Shown: positions 45,787 to 55,620 of the stretch, in pieces
Position numbering within the stretch: the stretch's first letter is position 1
Layout: every line of letters begins with the position of its first letter
Assembly (NCBI RefSeq): GCF_009755885.1
Contig: NZ_VYIX01000002.1
Location: forward strand, 163,956-227,955
DNA length: 64,000 nt
Direction: 5' to 3'
Source of the DNA: Brachyspira sp. SAP_772
GTDB lineage: Bacteria; Spirochaetota; Brachyspiria; Brachyspirales; Brachyspiraceae
Notes under the pieces: generated by a model
Database searches by the model: none
Told to the model about the DNA's origin: nothing
Seen by the model: the letters and a program-made list of their open reading frames with translations, nothing else
Position numbers and translations under genes: made by a program

Positions 45787-46350
45787 GTGTATAATTCTAT
45801 AGTTGGCTATGCTCTTAAAATTATTAAAGGTAATATCTTATTTTCTATTATCATTTTTATAGCTATGTCACAATTAATGACTATTACTTCTATTTTTGCA
45901 CTCATGTGGAAATATGAAATATTATTAAACGAAAATATTCCTTTCTTCAGGGCTTTTTCTATATACTCACTTATTATAGTTTTGATTATTGTAGTGCTAT
46001 TAATTGCTATTATTACAATTATATACATATTCTCAAAAAATAGCCGTATGTTTTCTACTTTAAGAATATTCGGTGCTACTACATTATCTTTAAAAAGGCT
46101 TTCTTTAGCTTTAAGTTTTTTATATCCTCTTATATCTTACATAATTTCAAGCATAGAGATAATTATAATTTATATTAGATACCGTTCTTATATTTTAACT
46201 ATTATAAACACAACTGAAGTATTAAACAATGCATTTACTATATTTTGTTTTAATGTGGTATTATTTTTAATATTTATGTTTGGTGCTTTTATTACTAATA
46301 CTGTACTTTTAAAAAGAGACCCTTATGAAGATTTGAGAGGAACGCTATGA
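45787..46350 (+). CDS. Minimal FtsX-like ABC permease
   Basis: 187 residues, about four helices (near 17-42, 57-84, 108-130 and 148-172). The cytoplasmic stretch MFSTLRIFGATTLSLKRL resembles the FtsX/MacB permease motif. The large extracytoplasmic loop normally between helices 1 and 2 is reduced to about 15 residues. The start is GTG at 45787, preceded by AGAGGTG. Its stop overlaps the ATPase start (ATGA), indicating coupling. It probably dimerises to serve the adjacent ATPase; the substrate is unknown. Confidence 0.75.
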   Translation: MYNSIVGYALKIIKGNILFSIIIFIAMSQLMTITSIFALMWKYEILLNENIPFFRAFSIYSLIIVLIIVVLLIAIITIIYIFSKNSRMFSTLRIFGATTLSLKRLSLALSFLYPLISYIISSIEIIIIYIRYRSYILTIINTTEVLNNAFTIFCFNVVLFLIFMFGAFITNTVLLKRDPYEDLRGTL

Positions 46351-47021
46351 ATATAAAAATTATTAATATTTCTAAAACTTTTTCTTTAGGTGTAAATAAA
46401 TTAGATGCTTGTAAGGATATTAGTTTAGATATTAACCAAGGAGATTATATAAGTTTTGTAGGGCATACTGGAAGCGGTAAGAGCACTCTATTAAGCATTA
46501 TAGGAGGTATATTAAAGCCTACAAGCGGTTCTATATATTATGACTCTTACAAACTTGATAACCCTTCAGAAGAAGTATTATCTAGCTTTAGAAGAGAATA
46601 TTTTTCATATATATTTCAATATCCTGTTATTATACCTACAATTAATGTATTAGATAATATATTAATACCTTTAGCTTTCAAGCATAAAATTACAGATGAA
46701 AAAATAAATCAAACAAAAGAAAACATAGAATTATTCGGACTAAAAGAAAAAATACACCTAAAAGCAGCACATCTATCAGGCGGTGAGATGAAAAAAGTAG
46801 CAATACTTAGAGCTTTAGCCTATGGATGTAAATGCCTAATAGCAGATGAACCAACGAGCGATTTAGACCCAGAAACAACTACTTTGCTTATGGAAATATT
46901 AAATACTCTCAACAATCAAGGAACTACAATCATTATGGTAACGCATGCTCATAATATAGCTGCACATGCCAAAAATGTATATGAAATGTCTGAAGGCAAA
47001 ATTGTAAGATGCCTCAAATAA
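46347..47021 (+). CDS. ABC transporter ATPase (LolD/FtsE/MacB type)
   Basis: 224 residues. Walker A is GHTGSGKSTLLSIIGG, the Q-loop is FQYPVIIPTINVLDNI, the signature is LSGGEMKKVAILRAL, Walker B is CLIADEPTSDLDPE and the switch is VTHAHNIA. This is the subfamily pairing with FtsX/MacB/LolCE permeases. It overlaps the upstream minimal permease by 4 bp. GEMKK replaces the more usual GEQQR. Confidence 0.92.
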   Translation: MNIKIINISKTFSLGVNKLDACKDISLDINQGDYISFVGHTGSGKSTLLSIIGGILKPTSGSIYYDSYKLDNPSEEVLSSFRREYFSYIFQYPVIIPTINVLDNILIPLAFKHKITDEKINQTKENIELFGLKEKIHLKAAHLSGGEMKKVAILRALAYGCKCLIADEPTSDLDPETTTLLMEILNTLNNQGTTIIMVTHAHNIAAHAKNVYEMSEGKIVRCLK

Positions 47022-47107
47022 CTATATAATTTTACTAAAATATTACAAATTTTTTAAAAAAATATTACTTCTTGTGATAATTTTGTACTTTAACTATCAA
47101 ATTACTA

Positions 47108-47136
47108 TTGACAATAATACTATTTAGTAGTATAAT
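47108..47136 (+). promoter_or_regulatory. Promoter of gdhA
   Basis: Consensus TTGACA (47108-47113) and TATAAT (47131-47136) with a 17-bp spacer, 38 bp before the start codon. Confidence 0.85.
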
Positions 47137-47147
47137 GTTTTCAATAA

Positions 47148-48527
<1,380 letters not shown>

Positions 48528-48552
48528 TGGGTTATATGTAAAATTAAAAAAC

Positions 48553-48579
48553 AAGGGGCTTTTAAGCCCCTTATTTTTT
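48553..48579 (+). terminator. Terminator of gdhA
   Basis: AAGGGGC (48553-48559) and GCCCCTT (48566-48572) form a GC-rich stem with a TTTTAA loop, followed by ATTTTTT. Confidence 0.92.
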
Positions 48580-48589
48580 GTCAATTTTT

Positions 48590-49330
48590 TATTGTTCTTT
48601 TTCCCGCGTACGAGCTGTACCACCTTGCCGCACTACTCGCCTAGCTGTGCACTCCTTACGGTCGGCGGCTTGCCGCACGACAATACTCTGTTTTAATCAT
48701 AACCTTCTACGCGTGCGGAGGAGTGCTTTTTTATTCACAATTATTTTTTTCTTTGAAGTATTCGCCATATGAGTTTTCCACACGGTAATGCTATGCTTTA
48801 ATTATAACTTCTTAGTTGTGCGGGGGAGTGCATTTTAATGTACAATTAAATTATGAAATTTATAATAAAAATGCAGTTCTTCGCGAAGCGTATCCGAAGG
48901 ATATAAGGTTATTTTATACCAATACTGAGTAGGTGCCTATCGGCAAAAGAAGTGGGGTGCTACCCTACGGGCACGCTTCGCAGGGGGGCAAAGCCCTGCA
49001 AATAACTAAAATAAAAAAGTTAAAAAATATTTCTGGATATTAAATAATAATTTTCTATCAACTTTTTCCCGTAGCAAAAAGTTGCAAAAAGTACAAATGT
49101 TATAGCTTTATATATTTTTAATATGTATTAGTATAAAATAATACTTGTATTTTGGATATGTTTTAAAGCTAGTTTTTTTAATGCAGCCTTTTTGCTTCTT
49201 TGTGGCACGCCGCAAGGGCACTTCCTACGGTCGCAAAAGAAGTGGGGGTGCGGGAGCTAGTCCCTGCAAATATAAAAAACTTAAAAAATGTTTTTACGGG
49301 CACGCTTCGCGAAAGTGCAAATGCTATAGC
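48590..49330 (+). repeat. Dispersed intergenic repeat R6 (longest composite)
   Basis: Occupies the gdhA-TPR2 gap. It holds module A (48598-48740) interrupted by an extra 45 bp; a second partial module A (48778-48850) with CACACGG/TGTGCGG; variant module B with TAGGTGCCTATCGGC (48880-49005); module C (CAACTTTTTCCCGTAGCAAA, 49058-49140); module B (49183-49265); and a final ACGGGCACGCTTCGCGAAAG (49297-49316). The last half is the mirror of R4. Short open frames here look fortuitous. Confidence 0.85.
48633..48677. repeat. 45-bp insertion in module A with 8-bp flanking duplication
   Basis: Compared with the intact modules at 0.75, 44.4 and 51.0 kb, the copy has 45 additional bp inserted after TTGCCGCA, and the insert ends with the same TTGCCGCA (48625-48632 and 48670-48677). 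The inserted text (CTACTCGCCTAGCTGTGCAC...) matches module D at 43916. It looks like a short element with a target duplication. Confidence 0.65.
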
Positions 49331-50859
49331 TTTATCATTTGGAATATGTATAAACTATTATAATACATACAGTAATGCACTAAAAAGCACATTACTATTA
49401 TTTTATTTAATTAATCATTAAATGTCTTTATAGCTTCAGAATATTGTCTAAATCTCAATAATCTAAATTTATAATTGTATTTTTTTAATACTTCTTCAGC
49501 TCTTTTTATAAACTCATCTTGATTGTATAAAAGTAAATCTATATATCCGCATAGTATTCCAAAAGCACTGCCTAATAGTATACCTATTTCTTTGCCGCTT
49601 CCCTTCTCACCCATTACACTTTCAAGCTCATTTGCAATCTTATCTCTTTCATCAAAGAGTTTTTGATTTATATTTTCATCTTCAAAATCATTATCTTTAT
49701 TATCTGAAAATGCATAAGCTAAATACACAGCCCTTGCCCCCATTTTTGAAATAGTAATAAAAGTATCTATATTAAAATTAGCATAATCATCAATAAGTTC
49801 CATATAGCATGTATTACCAATAAATATATCTTCTCTAAAGAAATTATCTGTAGGCTTACACTCATAAACTGTATATCTATTTATAGGATCTAGAATAATT
49901 TCCTTATTTTTATTTTTCAGAACGTTCATTATAAAATCATAAAGTTTTGTAAGCTCTATCATACCGTCAAGTTTTTTATCTGCTTTTTCAACATCTCCTA
50001 ATAAATATAGTTTCGATATATTTTCACCTACAGCATGTTCAAGCATTATATAAAAAGCATTATATGCATAATCTTCTTCTAATTCATTTAATTGTTTATT
50101 ATAGAATTTCAAATTAAAAAAATTAGTATATTCATCATATTCAGCTAATACTAAAATTTCTTTAAAGCTCAAATCTTTATTATACATTTTGAAATTAGAA
50201 TCAGCTATATCTTGTTTTTGCATATAAGGAAAGAATTTCCATTTACTTTTTAACTTCTCAGGCATAGCATCTACTATTCTAGGTGTAAAATAAAATAAAT
50301 ATTCTTTGCCTTCTACAGTAAATGTAAACTCATAATTACCACCGAAAACAAACTGCAATTTGTTTGATATTAAAGCCATACCATTAGAAATAAATTCTAT
50401 TATTTCATCTGACGACATATCAGATTTTTGCTCTATAAAATCAGAGATAACATTCTCATTTTCTTCAAACCATTTCCAAAACCTATTAACTCTCTCTTCA
50501 AAATTTATTCCATCGTCTCTATCTTCAGAACATAGCATATAAAAATTATATGAGTCTATATCATCATTATTTAAATCATAAGCCTTTTTAAAATACATCT
50601 CTGCATCTTCTTTGTCCCCCTTATAATAATAAGAATAACCAACTCTATGATTCCATAAAGTATCATCAATACTTTCTTCTCTTATATACATTAAATTATC
50701 CAATGCTTCATCATACTTTCCTATATTATTATAAGCTCTAGCAAGCAAACTAAAAAGTTCTGTATCTCTTTGCTCTTTTGGAATTGCAGTTATAATTTCA
50801 ATAATTTTTTTATGTTCAGCATTTTTATGTAATTCATTAATTTCTTCAATTATGCTCAT
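49005..50859 (-). repeat. Inverted-repeat arm 2 (TPR gene plus downstream repeat)
   Basis: The reverse counterpart of 36522-38390. Similarity is moderate over the first two thirds of the gene and very high over the last 100 codons and the non-coding flank. Confidence 0.82.
49411..50859 (-). CDS. TPR protein, paralogue 2
   Basis: 482 residues, homologous along nearly the whole length to the gene at 36.5-38.0 kb but on the opposite strand. TPR-like units lie at about 30-110 (LLARAYNNIGKYDEALDNL, NHRVGYSYYYKGDKEDAEMYF). The conserved unknown region follows (FEERVNRFWKWFEENE, GGNYEFTFTVEGKEYLFYF, MGEKGSGKEIGILLG). The N-terminus MSIIEEINELHKNAEH aligns with the second, not the first, methionine of paralogue 1. 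Function unknown. Differences are concentrated between residues 120 and 370. Confidence 0.86.
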   Translation of the reverse strand: MSIIEEINELHKNAEHKKIIEIITAIPKEQRDTELFSLLARAYNNIGKYDEALDNLMYIREESIDDTLWNHRVGYSYYYKGDKEDAEMYFKKAYDLNNDDIDSYNFYMLCSEDRDDGINFEERVNRFWKWFEENENVISDFIEQKSDMSSDEIIEFISNGMALISNKLQFVFGGNYEFTFTVEGKEYLFYFTPRIVDAMPEKLKSKWKFFPYMQKQDIADSNFKMYNKDLSFKEILVLAEYDEYTNFFNLKFYNKQLNELEEDYAYNAFYIMLEHAVGENISKLYLLGDVEKADKKLDGMIELTKLYDFIMNVLKNKNKEIILDPINRYTVYECKPTDNFFREDIFIGNTCYMELIDDYANFNIDTFITISKMGARAVYLAYAFSDNKDNDFEDENINQKLFDERDKIANELESVMGEKGSGKEIGILLGSAFGILCGYIDLLLYNQDEFIKRAEEVLKKYNYKFRLLRFRQYSEAIKTFND

Positions 50860-50989
50860 TATTATATCCTTTTGATTTGTATAAAATTAATAAACATTTA
50901 TAATTAAATTTTGTAAATTATTATAGCTTTTTACAGAAAATAAAAATTGATGAACTTAAAAGTTTTCAAATATATAATAAGTTTTTTAT

Positions 50990-51420
50990 TCAACTTTTTC
51001 CCGCGTACGAGCTGTACCACCTTGCCGCACGGTAACGCTATGCTTTAATTATAACTTCTTAGTCGTGCGGGGGAGTGCATTTTAATGTACAATTAAATTA
51101 TGAAATTTATAATAAAAATGCAGTTCTTTTGCTTCTTTGGGGCATACCCACACCTAAAGGTACTCCTTTCAGTCGCAGGCACTTCCTTCGGTCGCCCTGA
51201 AGTACTCTCTTTGGTCGCAAAAGAAGTGGGGGGTTCGGGGGCTAGCCCCCGAGAGTAACCAAAACATAAAAAATATGTTTTGGTAAACTTTAAAATTTTT
51301 AGTATATATTGAGATAATAATTTCTATCAACTTTTTCCTGTAGCAAAAAGTTGCAAAAAGTACAAATGTTATAGCTTTATATATTTTTTAATATGTATTA
51401 GTATAAAACAATACCTATAT
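50990..51420 (+). repeat. Dispersed intergenic repeat R7
   Basis: The best complete A-B-C example. Module A is 50995-51120 (CGTACGAGCTGTACCACC, CCGCACG...CGTGCGG). Expanded module B is 51120-51251, with several CTTCGGTCGC-like units and the perfect 16-bp palindrome CGGGGGCTAGCCCCCG (51236-51251). Module C is 51325-51415 (CAACTTTTTCCTGTAGCAAA). It fills the gap between TPR paralogue 2 and purB. Confidence 0.87.
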
Positions 51421-51435
51421 ATTTATACTAAAAAA

Positions 51436-52728
51436 TTATATCCCAAATCTCTTCATTATAACATCTATATTTCTTAAATAATATGCATAGTCAAAACAAT
51501 CATCAATCTCTTTAGAGCTTAAATATTTTGTTATATCTTCATCTTTATGAACATTCTCTCTAAAGTCTTCATTGTTTAACCATCTTTTCATTGCATTTCT
51601 CTGTACCCATCTGTATGCATTATCTCTGTCTATGCCTTTATTAACTAAGCTTATCAATATTCTTTGACTGAAAATTAAACCGCCTGTTTTTTCAATGTTA
51701 GCTTTCATAGCATCAGGATAAATTAAAAGCTTGTCTACTATATCAATAAATTTATTAATAGCATAATCAACTGCAATTGTAGAATCTGGAAGTATAACGC
51801 GTTCTACTGATGAATGACTAATATCTCTCTCGTGCCAAAGAGTAATGTCTTCCATAGAAGCCAATGCATTTCCTCTTACAATTCTAGCCAAACCTGATAT
51901 TCTCTCACAAGTTATAGGGTTTCTTTTATGAGGCATAGCAGATGAGCCTTTTTGCTTTTCACTGAAATACTCTTCTGCTTCTCTAATATCTGTTCTTTGA
52001 AGGTTTCTAATTTCTGTAGCAAATTTCTCTAATGAACTAGCAACTATTGCCAAAGTAGTAAGATACTGTGCATGTCTATCTCTTTGTATTATTTGAGTAG
52101 AAACTCTGTCAGCATCTATTCCTAATTTTTTACAAACAATCTCTTCTATGCGAGGGTCAATATTACTGTATGTTCCAACTGCACCAGAAAGCTTACCAAC
52201 AGAAACTTGTTTTTTTGCTTCCTCTACTCTTTTAATATTTCTTTCGTTCTCATCATACCATAAAATGAATTTAAGTCCTAATGTCATAGGCTCAGCATGT
52301 ATACCGTGTGTACGTCCTATGCAAGGAGTGTATTTATGTTCTTTAGCTCTTCTTAATAATACTTCAGATAATCTTTTTAAATCGTCCAATATAATTTCAG
52401 CAGATCTTTTCATCATTACAGCTAATGCAGTGTCTTTTACATCGCTTGAAGTTAAGCCTTTATGTATATACTGTCCGCCTTCTCCTACATTTTCTTGAAC
52501 AGCTGTTACAAATGATATAATATCATGATTAGTTTCTTTTTCTATTTCAGCAATTCTCTCAACTGTGAAAGTAGCTTTTTCTTTAATGTTTTTTACAGCT
52601 TCCTGAGGTATCTCTCCAATTTCTGCCATAGCCTCGCAAGCTGCAATCTCTACATCAAGCATAACTTGAAACTCATTTTGTAAGCTCCAAAGTTCTCCCA
52701 TTTCTTTTCTAGTGTATCTTTTAATCAT
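51436..52728 (-). CDS. purB: Adenylosuccinate lyase
   Basis: A 430-residue enzyme acting twice in purine/AMP synthesis. The lyase signature SSAMPHKRNPITCERI is near residue 265. RTHGIHAEPMTLG and the N-terminal YTRKEMGELWS match. A second catalytic His lies in GRTHGIHAEP. Normal length. It has its own position between repeat R7 and a divergent DUF4234 gene; purF is 34 kb away, so purine genes are scattered here. Confidence 0.96.
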   Translation of the reverse strand: MIKRYTRKEMGELWSLQNEFQVMLDVEIAACEAMAEIGEIPQEAVKNIKEKATFTVERIAEIEKETNHDIISFVTAVQENVGEGGQYIHKGLTSSDVKDTALAVMMKRSAEIILDDLKRLSEVLLRRAKEHKYTPCIGRTHGIHAEPMTLGLKFILWYDENERNIKRVEEAKKQVSVGKLSGAVGTYSNIDPRIEEIVCKKLGIDADRVSTQIIQRDRHAQYLTTLAIVASSLEKFATEIRNLQRTDIREAEEYFSEKQKGSSAMPHKRNPITCERISGLARIVRGNALASMEDITLWHERDISHSSVERVILPDSTIAVDYAINKFIDIVDKLLIYPDAMKANIEKTGGLIFSQRILISLVNKGIDRDNAYRWVQRNAMKRWLNNEDFRENVHKDEDITKYLSSKEIDDCFDYAYYLRNIDVIMKRFGI

Positions 52729-52894
52729 TTTTCTAATCCTAATATTTTGTTATTAAAGTATTATATAAATTTTTAATTATAATTTCAATATTTTTTATTT
52801 TATCACTAATTTCTATATGTAAAAATATCTATTATAATTGACTTTTTTGTAAAATAAATTATCCTATGCTAAATTAATTTTCAGGAGAGCTCTT

Positions 52895-53281
52895 ATGAAA
52901 AATGAAAATATTAAATCAGTACCAATGTTAGTAATATTAAGTATTGTAACATGCGGAATATATTATTTGTATTGGTTATATAAAACAACAGATTCTATAA
53001 AAAACTTTATGGATAGTCAAGAAATCAATCCAACATTAGAATTAATATTATGTTTATTTATACCATTCTATCAATTATATTGGTTTTATAAATATTCTAG
53101 AATAATATATAAAGATATGACTTCAAAGGTAGGTATGGATAACACAGAAGATGCTTCAGTTTTACTTCTTATACTTTCATTTGTAGGTTTAGGTATAGTT
53201 TCAGCAGCTATTATACAAGATAAATTAAATAGTATATACTCAAAAACAGGTACAGAAAATATCACTTCTCAAGTTAATTGA
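52895..53281 (+). CDS. DUF4234 membrane protein
   Basis: A 128-residue membrane protein with two or three helices. The opening PMLVILSIVTCGIYYLYWLYK and the repeated second-half motif IPFYQLYWFYKYSR are typical of DUF4234. A third hydrophobic segment lies at about 88-108. Function unknown. AGGAG precedes the ATG. Confidence 0.8.
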   Translation: MKNENIKSVPMLVILSIVTCGIYYLYWLYKTTDSIKNFMDSQEINPTLELILCLFIPFYQLYWFYKYSRIIYKDMTSKVGMDNTEDASVLLLILSFVGLGIVSAAIIQDKLNSIYSKTGTENITSQVN

Positions 53282-53321
53282 TATAAATTTAATAAAAGCG
53301 TTAAGTTTTCATATTCTAACT

Positions 53322-53349
53322 TTGACATTTGTTATTATATTTATATACT
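53322..53349 (+). promoter_or_regulatory. Promoter of the alcohol dehydrogenase gene
   Basis: TTGACA (53322-53327) and TATACT (53344-53349) with a 16-bp spacer. Confidence 0.65.
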
Positions 53350-53386
53350 TATATAGTGTATATTTTAATATAAAAAGGAGAAGAAT

Positions 53387-54448
53387 ATGAAAGGTTATGC
53401 TATGTTAAAAATAGGTCAATCAGGCTGGATTGAAAAAGAAAGACCTGCTTGCGGACCTGCTGATGCTATCGTAAAACCTTTAGCTGTAGCTATATGTACT
53501 TCTGATGTTCACACATTATGGGAAGGTGCTATAGGTGAAAGACATAACATGATTTTAGGTCATGAAGCTTGCGGAGAAGTTGTAGAGGTTGGAAGCTTAG
53601 TAAAAGACTTTAAACCTGGAGATAAAGTATTAATTCCTGCTATTACTCCTGATTGGAATAGCGTAGAAGCTCAAGCTGGCTATTCTATGCATTCAGGCGG
53701 TATGCTTGCTGGTTGGAAATTCTCTAACTTTAAAGACGGTGTATTTGGAGAGTTCTTCCATGTTAATGATGCTGACGGTAACTTGGCTCTTCTACCTAGT
53801 AATATTGATCCTGTAGATGCTTGTATGCTTTCTGACATGGTGCCTACTGGTTTCCATGGTGCTGAACTTGCTGATGTACAATATGGGGACAGCGTACTTG
53901 TTATAGGTATTGGACCTGTTGGACTTATGGGAGTTGCTGGTGCTTCTTTAAGGGGTGCTTCAAGAATTATTGCTGTTGGTACTAGACCTAATTGTGTTGA
54001 AGCTGCTAAGAAATATGGTGCTGAAGAGTTTATCAGCTATAAAAATGGTCCTATAGATGAACAAGTTCTTAAAATGACTAATGGTAAAGGTGTTGATAAA
54101 GTTATCATTGCTGGTGGCGGTGTTGAAACTTTTGCTGAAGCTGTTCGCTCACTAAAAGCTGGCGGTAAAATTGGTAACGTTAACTATTTAGGTAAAGGTG
54201 ATTATATACAAATTCCTAGAGTTGAATGGGGCGTTGGTATGGGTCATAAAGCTATACTTGGCGGACTTATGCCTGGCGGAAGACTTAGAATGGAAAAACT
54301 TGGTTCTTTAGTTTCTTCTGGAAAATTAAATGTCCATCATCTTGTTTCTCATGTATTTGAAGGTTGGGACAATCTTGAAAAAGCTTTATTTATGATGAGA
54401 GATAAACCTGCAGATTTAATCAAACCTGTAGTAAAAATTGAAAAATAA
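53387..54448 (+). CDS. adh: NADP-dependent secondary alcohol dehydrogenase (zinc type)
   Basis: A 353-residue medium-chain dehydrogenase very close to the Thermoanaerobacter/Clostridium isopropanol dehydrogenases. The catalytic zinc ligands C37, H59 and D150 are all in place (ICTSDVH, LGHEACGEV, CMLSDM). GERHNMILGHE and GFHGAELADVQYG are subfamily hallmarks. The Rossmann motif GIGPVGLMGVAGA and following VGTRP fit NADP preference. It reduces ketones or aldehydes in fermentation. AAAGGAG upstream; monocistronic with a terminator. Confidence 0.95.
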   Translation: MKGYAMLKIGQSGWIEKERPACGPADAIVKPLAVAICTSDVHTLWEGAIGERHNMILGHEACGEVVEVGSLVKDFKPGDKVLIPAITPDWNSVEAQAGYSMHSGGMLAGWKFSNFKDGVFGEFFHVNDADGNLALLPSNIDPVDACMLSDMVPTGFHGAELADVQYGDSVLVIGIGPVGLMGVAGASLRGASRIIAVGTRPNCVEAAKKYGAEEFISYKNGPIDEQVLKMTNGKGVDKVIIAGGGVETFAEAVRSLKAGGKIGNVNYLGKGDYIQIPRVEWGVGMGHKAILGGLMPGGRLRMEKLGSLVSSGKLNVHHLVSHVFEGWDNLEKALFMMRDKPADLIKPVVKIEK

Positions 54449-54465
54449 ATAAGAGTTTAATAATT

Positions 54466-54506
54466 AAGGCTGGCATATATTTTTTAATATTTGTCAGCTT
54501 TTTTTG
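54466..54506 (+). terminator. Terminator of the alcohol dehydrogenase gene
   Basis: GCTGGCA and TGTCAGC pair (one G-U) around an A/T interior, followed by TTTTTTTG. Confidence 0.8.
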
Positions 54507-54564
54507 TAATTAGTATAATATTCTGGTATAATGTCTTATAATAATAATATAAAAGGGAAGTAAA

Positions 54565-55620
54565 ATGAAAATACTCATAGTGTCCGGCTTTTTGGGTGCT
54601 GGAAAAACTACTCTCATTAAAGAGATGGCTAAAAAAACTAAAAGAGATTTTGTGATAATGGAAAATGAGTATGGAGATGTGGATATTGATTCTAATGTAC
54701 TTAAAGATGAGGGTATGAATATATGGGAGCTTACTGAAGGGTGCGTATGCTGTACTATGAAAAAAGATTTTGCTTCTTCTATACTTACTATTGCTAATTC
54801 TTTAGACCCTGAATATTTAATAGTTGAACCTACTGGTGTTGCAAAGCTTAGTAATATTATAAAAAATATAAAACAAATTGAATATGACAGAATTACATTA
54901 TTAAAGCCAATAACTATAATAGATGGAAATGCTTTTGATTCTTTTATTTCTTCTTATGATGATATTTATATTGACCAGCTTATAAACACTTCAAAGATTA
55001 TTATATCAAAAATGGAGAGTAAGGATAAAGAAGACAATGAAGAGCTTGTAAAGAAGATTAAAGATATATTGAAAAAAAATGATAGGGATATTGATATAAT
55101 TTCTGAGCATTATTCTAATAAAGATAAAGATTTTTGGGAAGCTATATTAAAAAACTTTTTAGATGAAAAGTATGCTCTAAAGGAATCTTTAAATAAAAAT
55201 ACTGAAGAATATATGCCTGATTCTATAAGCATGAAAGGCTGCAGTGTAGGAAGTGAGGGAGATTTTATAGTTCTTATTGAAGACATTATACATGGAAGGT
55301 TTGGATATGTTGCTCGCTCTAAGGGTTTTATAAAATGCGGAGAATCTGTTTTAAGGTATGATGTTGTTGGGGATAGGTACGCTATTACGGGGGCTAGTGA
55401 AGATGATGAACTTGAAATAGTGTTTATAGGAAAAGATTTAAATAGGGCTTTACTTAGAGAAGTATTTCAGCCTATTTATAGAGAGAACATAAAAAGAAAA
55501 GAAGACGATAATCATCATCATGAGGAGCATAATCATAGCGAAGATTGTCACCATCATAATGAAGACTGTTGTCATGACGGAGAATGTAATCACCATGATG
55601 AGGAAAATCATCATCATTAA
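54565..55620 (+). CDS. CobW-family GTPase / metallochaperone with His-rich tail
   Basis: A 351-residue G3E GTPase. The P-loop is G8-FLGAGKTTL. The metal-binding CxCC is C60-V-C-C63 in EGCVCC. Further motifs are VEPTGVAKL and the C-terminal CobW_C region (about 225-310; HGRFGYVARSKGF). The last 35 residues are extremely rich in His, Cys, Asp and Glu, a metal-binding tail. The family inserts or supplies zinc, cobalt or other metals; the target is unknown. A TATAAT-type -10 lies just upstream. It overlaps the convergent helicase gene by 4 bp. Confidence 0.92.
   Translation: MKILIVSGFLGAGKTTLIKEMAKKTKRDFVIMENEYGDVDIDSNVLKDEGMNIWELTEGCVCCTMKKDFASSILTIANSLDPEYLIVEPTGVAKLSNIIKNIKQIEYDRITLLKPITIIDGNAFDSFISSYDDIYIDQLINTSKIIISKMESKDKEDNEELVKKIKDILKKNDRDIDIISEHYSNKDKDFWEAILKNFLDEKYALKESLNKNTEEYMPDSISMKGCSVGSEGDFIVLIEDIIHGRFGYVARSKGFIKCGESVLRYDVVGDRYAITGASEDDELEIVFIGKDLNRALLREVFQPIYRENIKRKEDDNHHHEEHNHSEDCHHHNEDCCHDGECNHHDEENHHH

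Noticed and set aside
48578..48772. 64-codon plus-strand frame just after the gdhA terminator
   Set aside because: Begins in the terminator T-run and runs through repeat module A; no ribosome-binding site.
49145..49421. Two overlapping short plus-strand frames between gdhA and TPR paralogue 2
   Set aside because: Both fall in repeat R6 in different frames; they cannot both be real and neither has translation signals.
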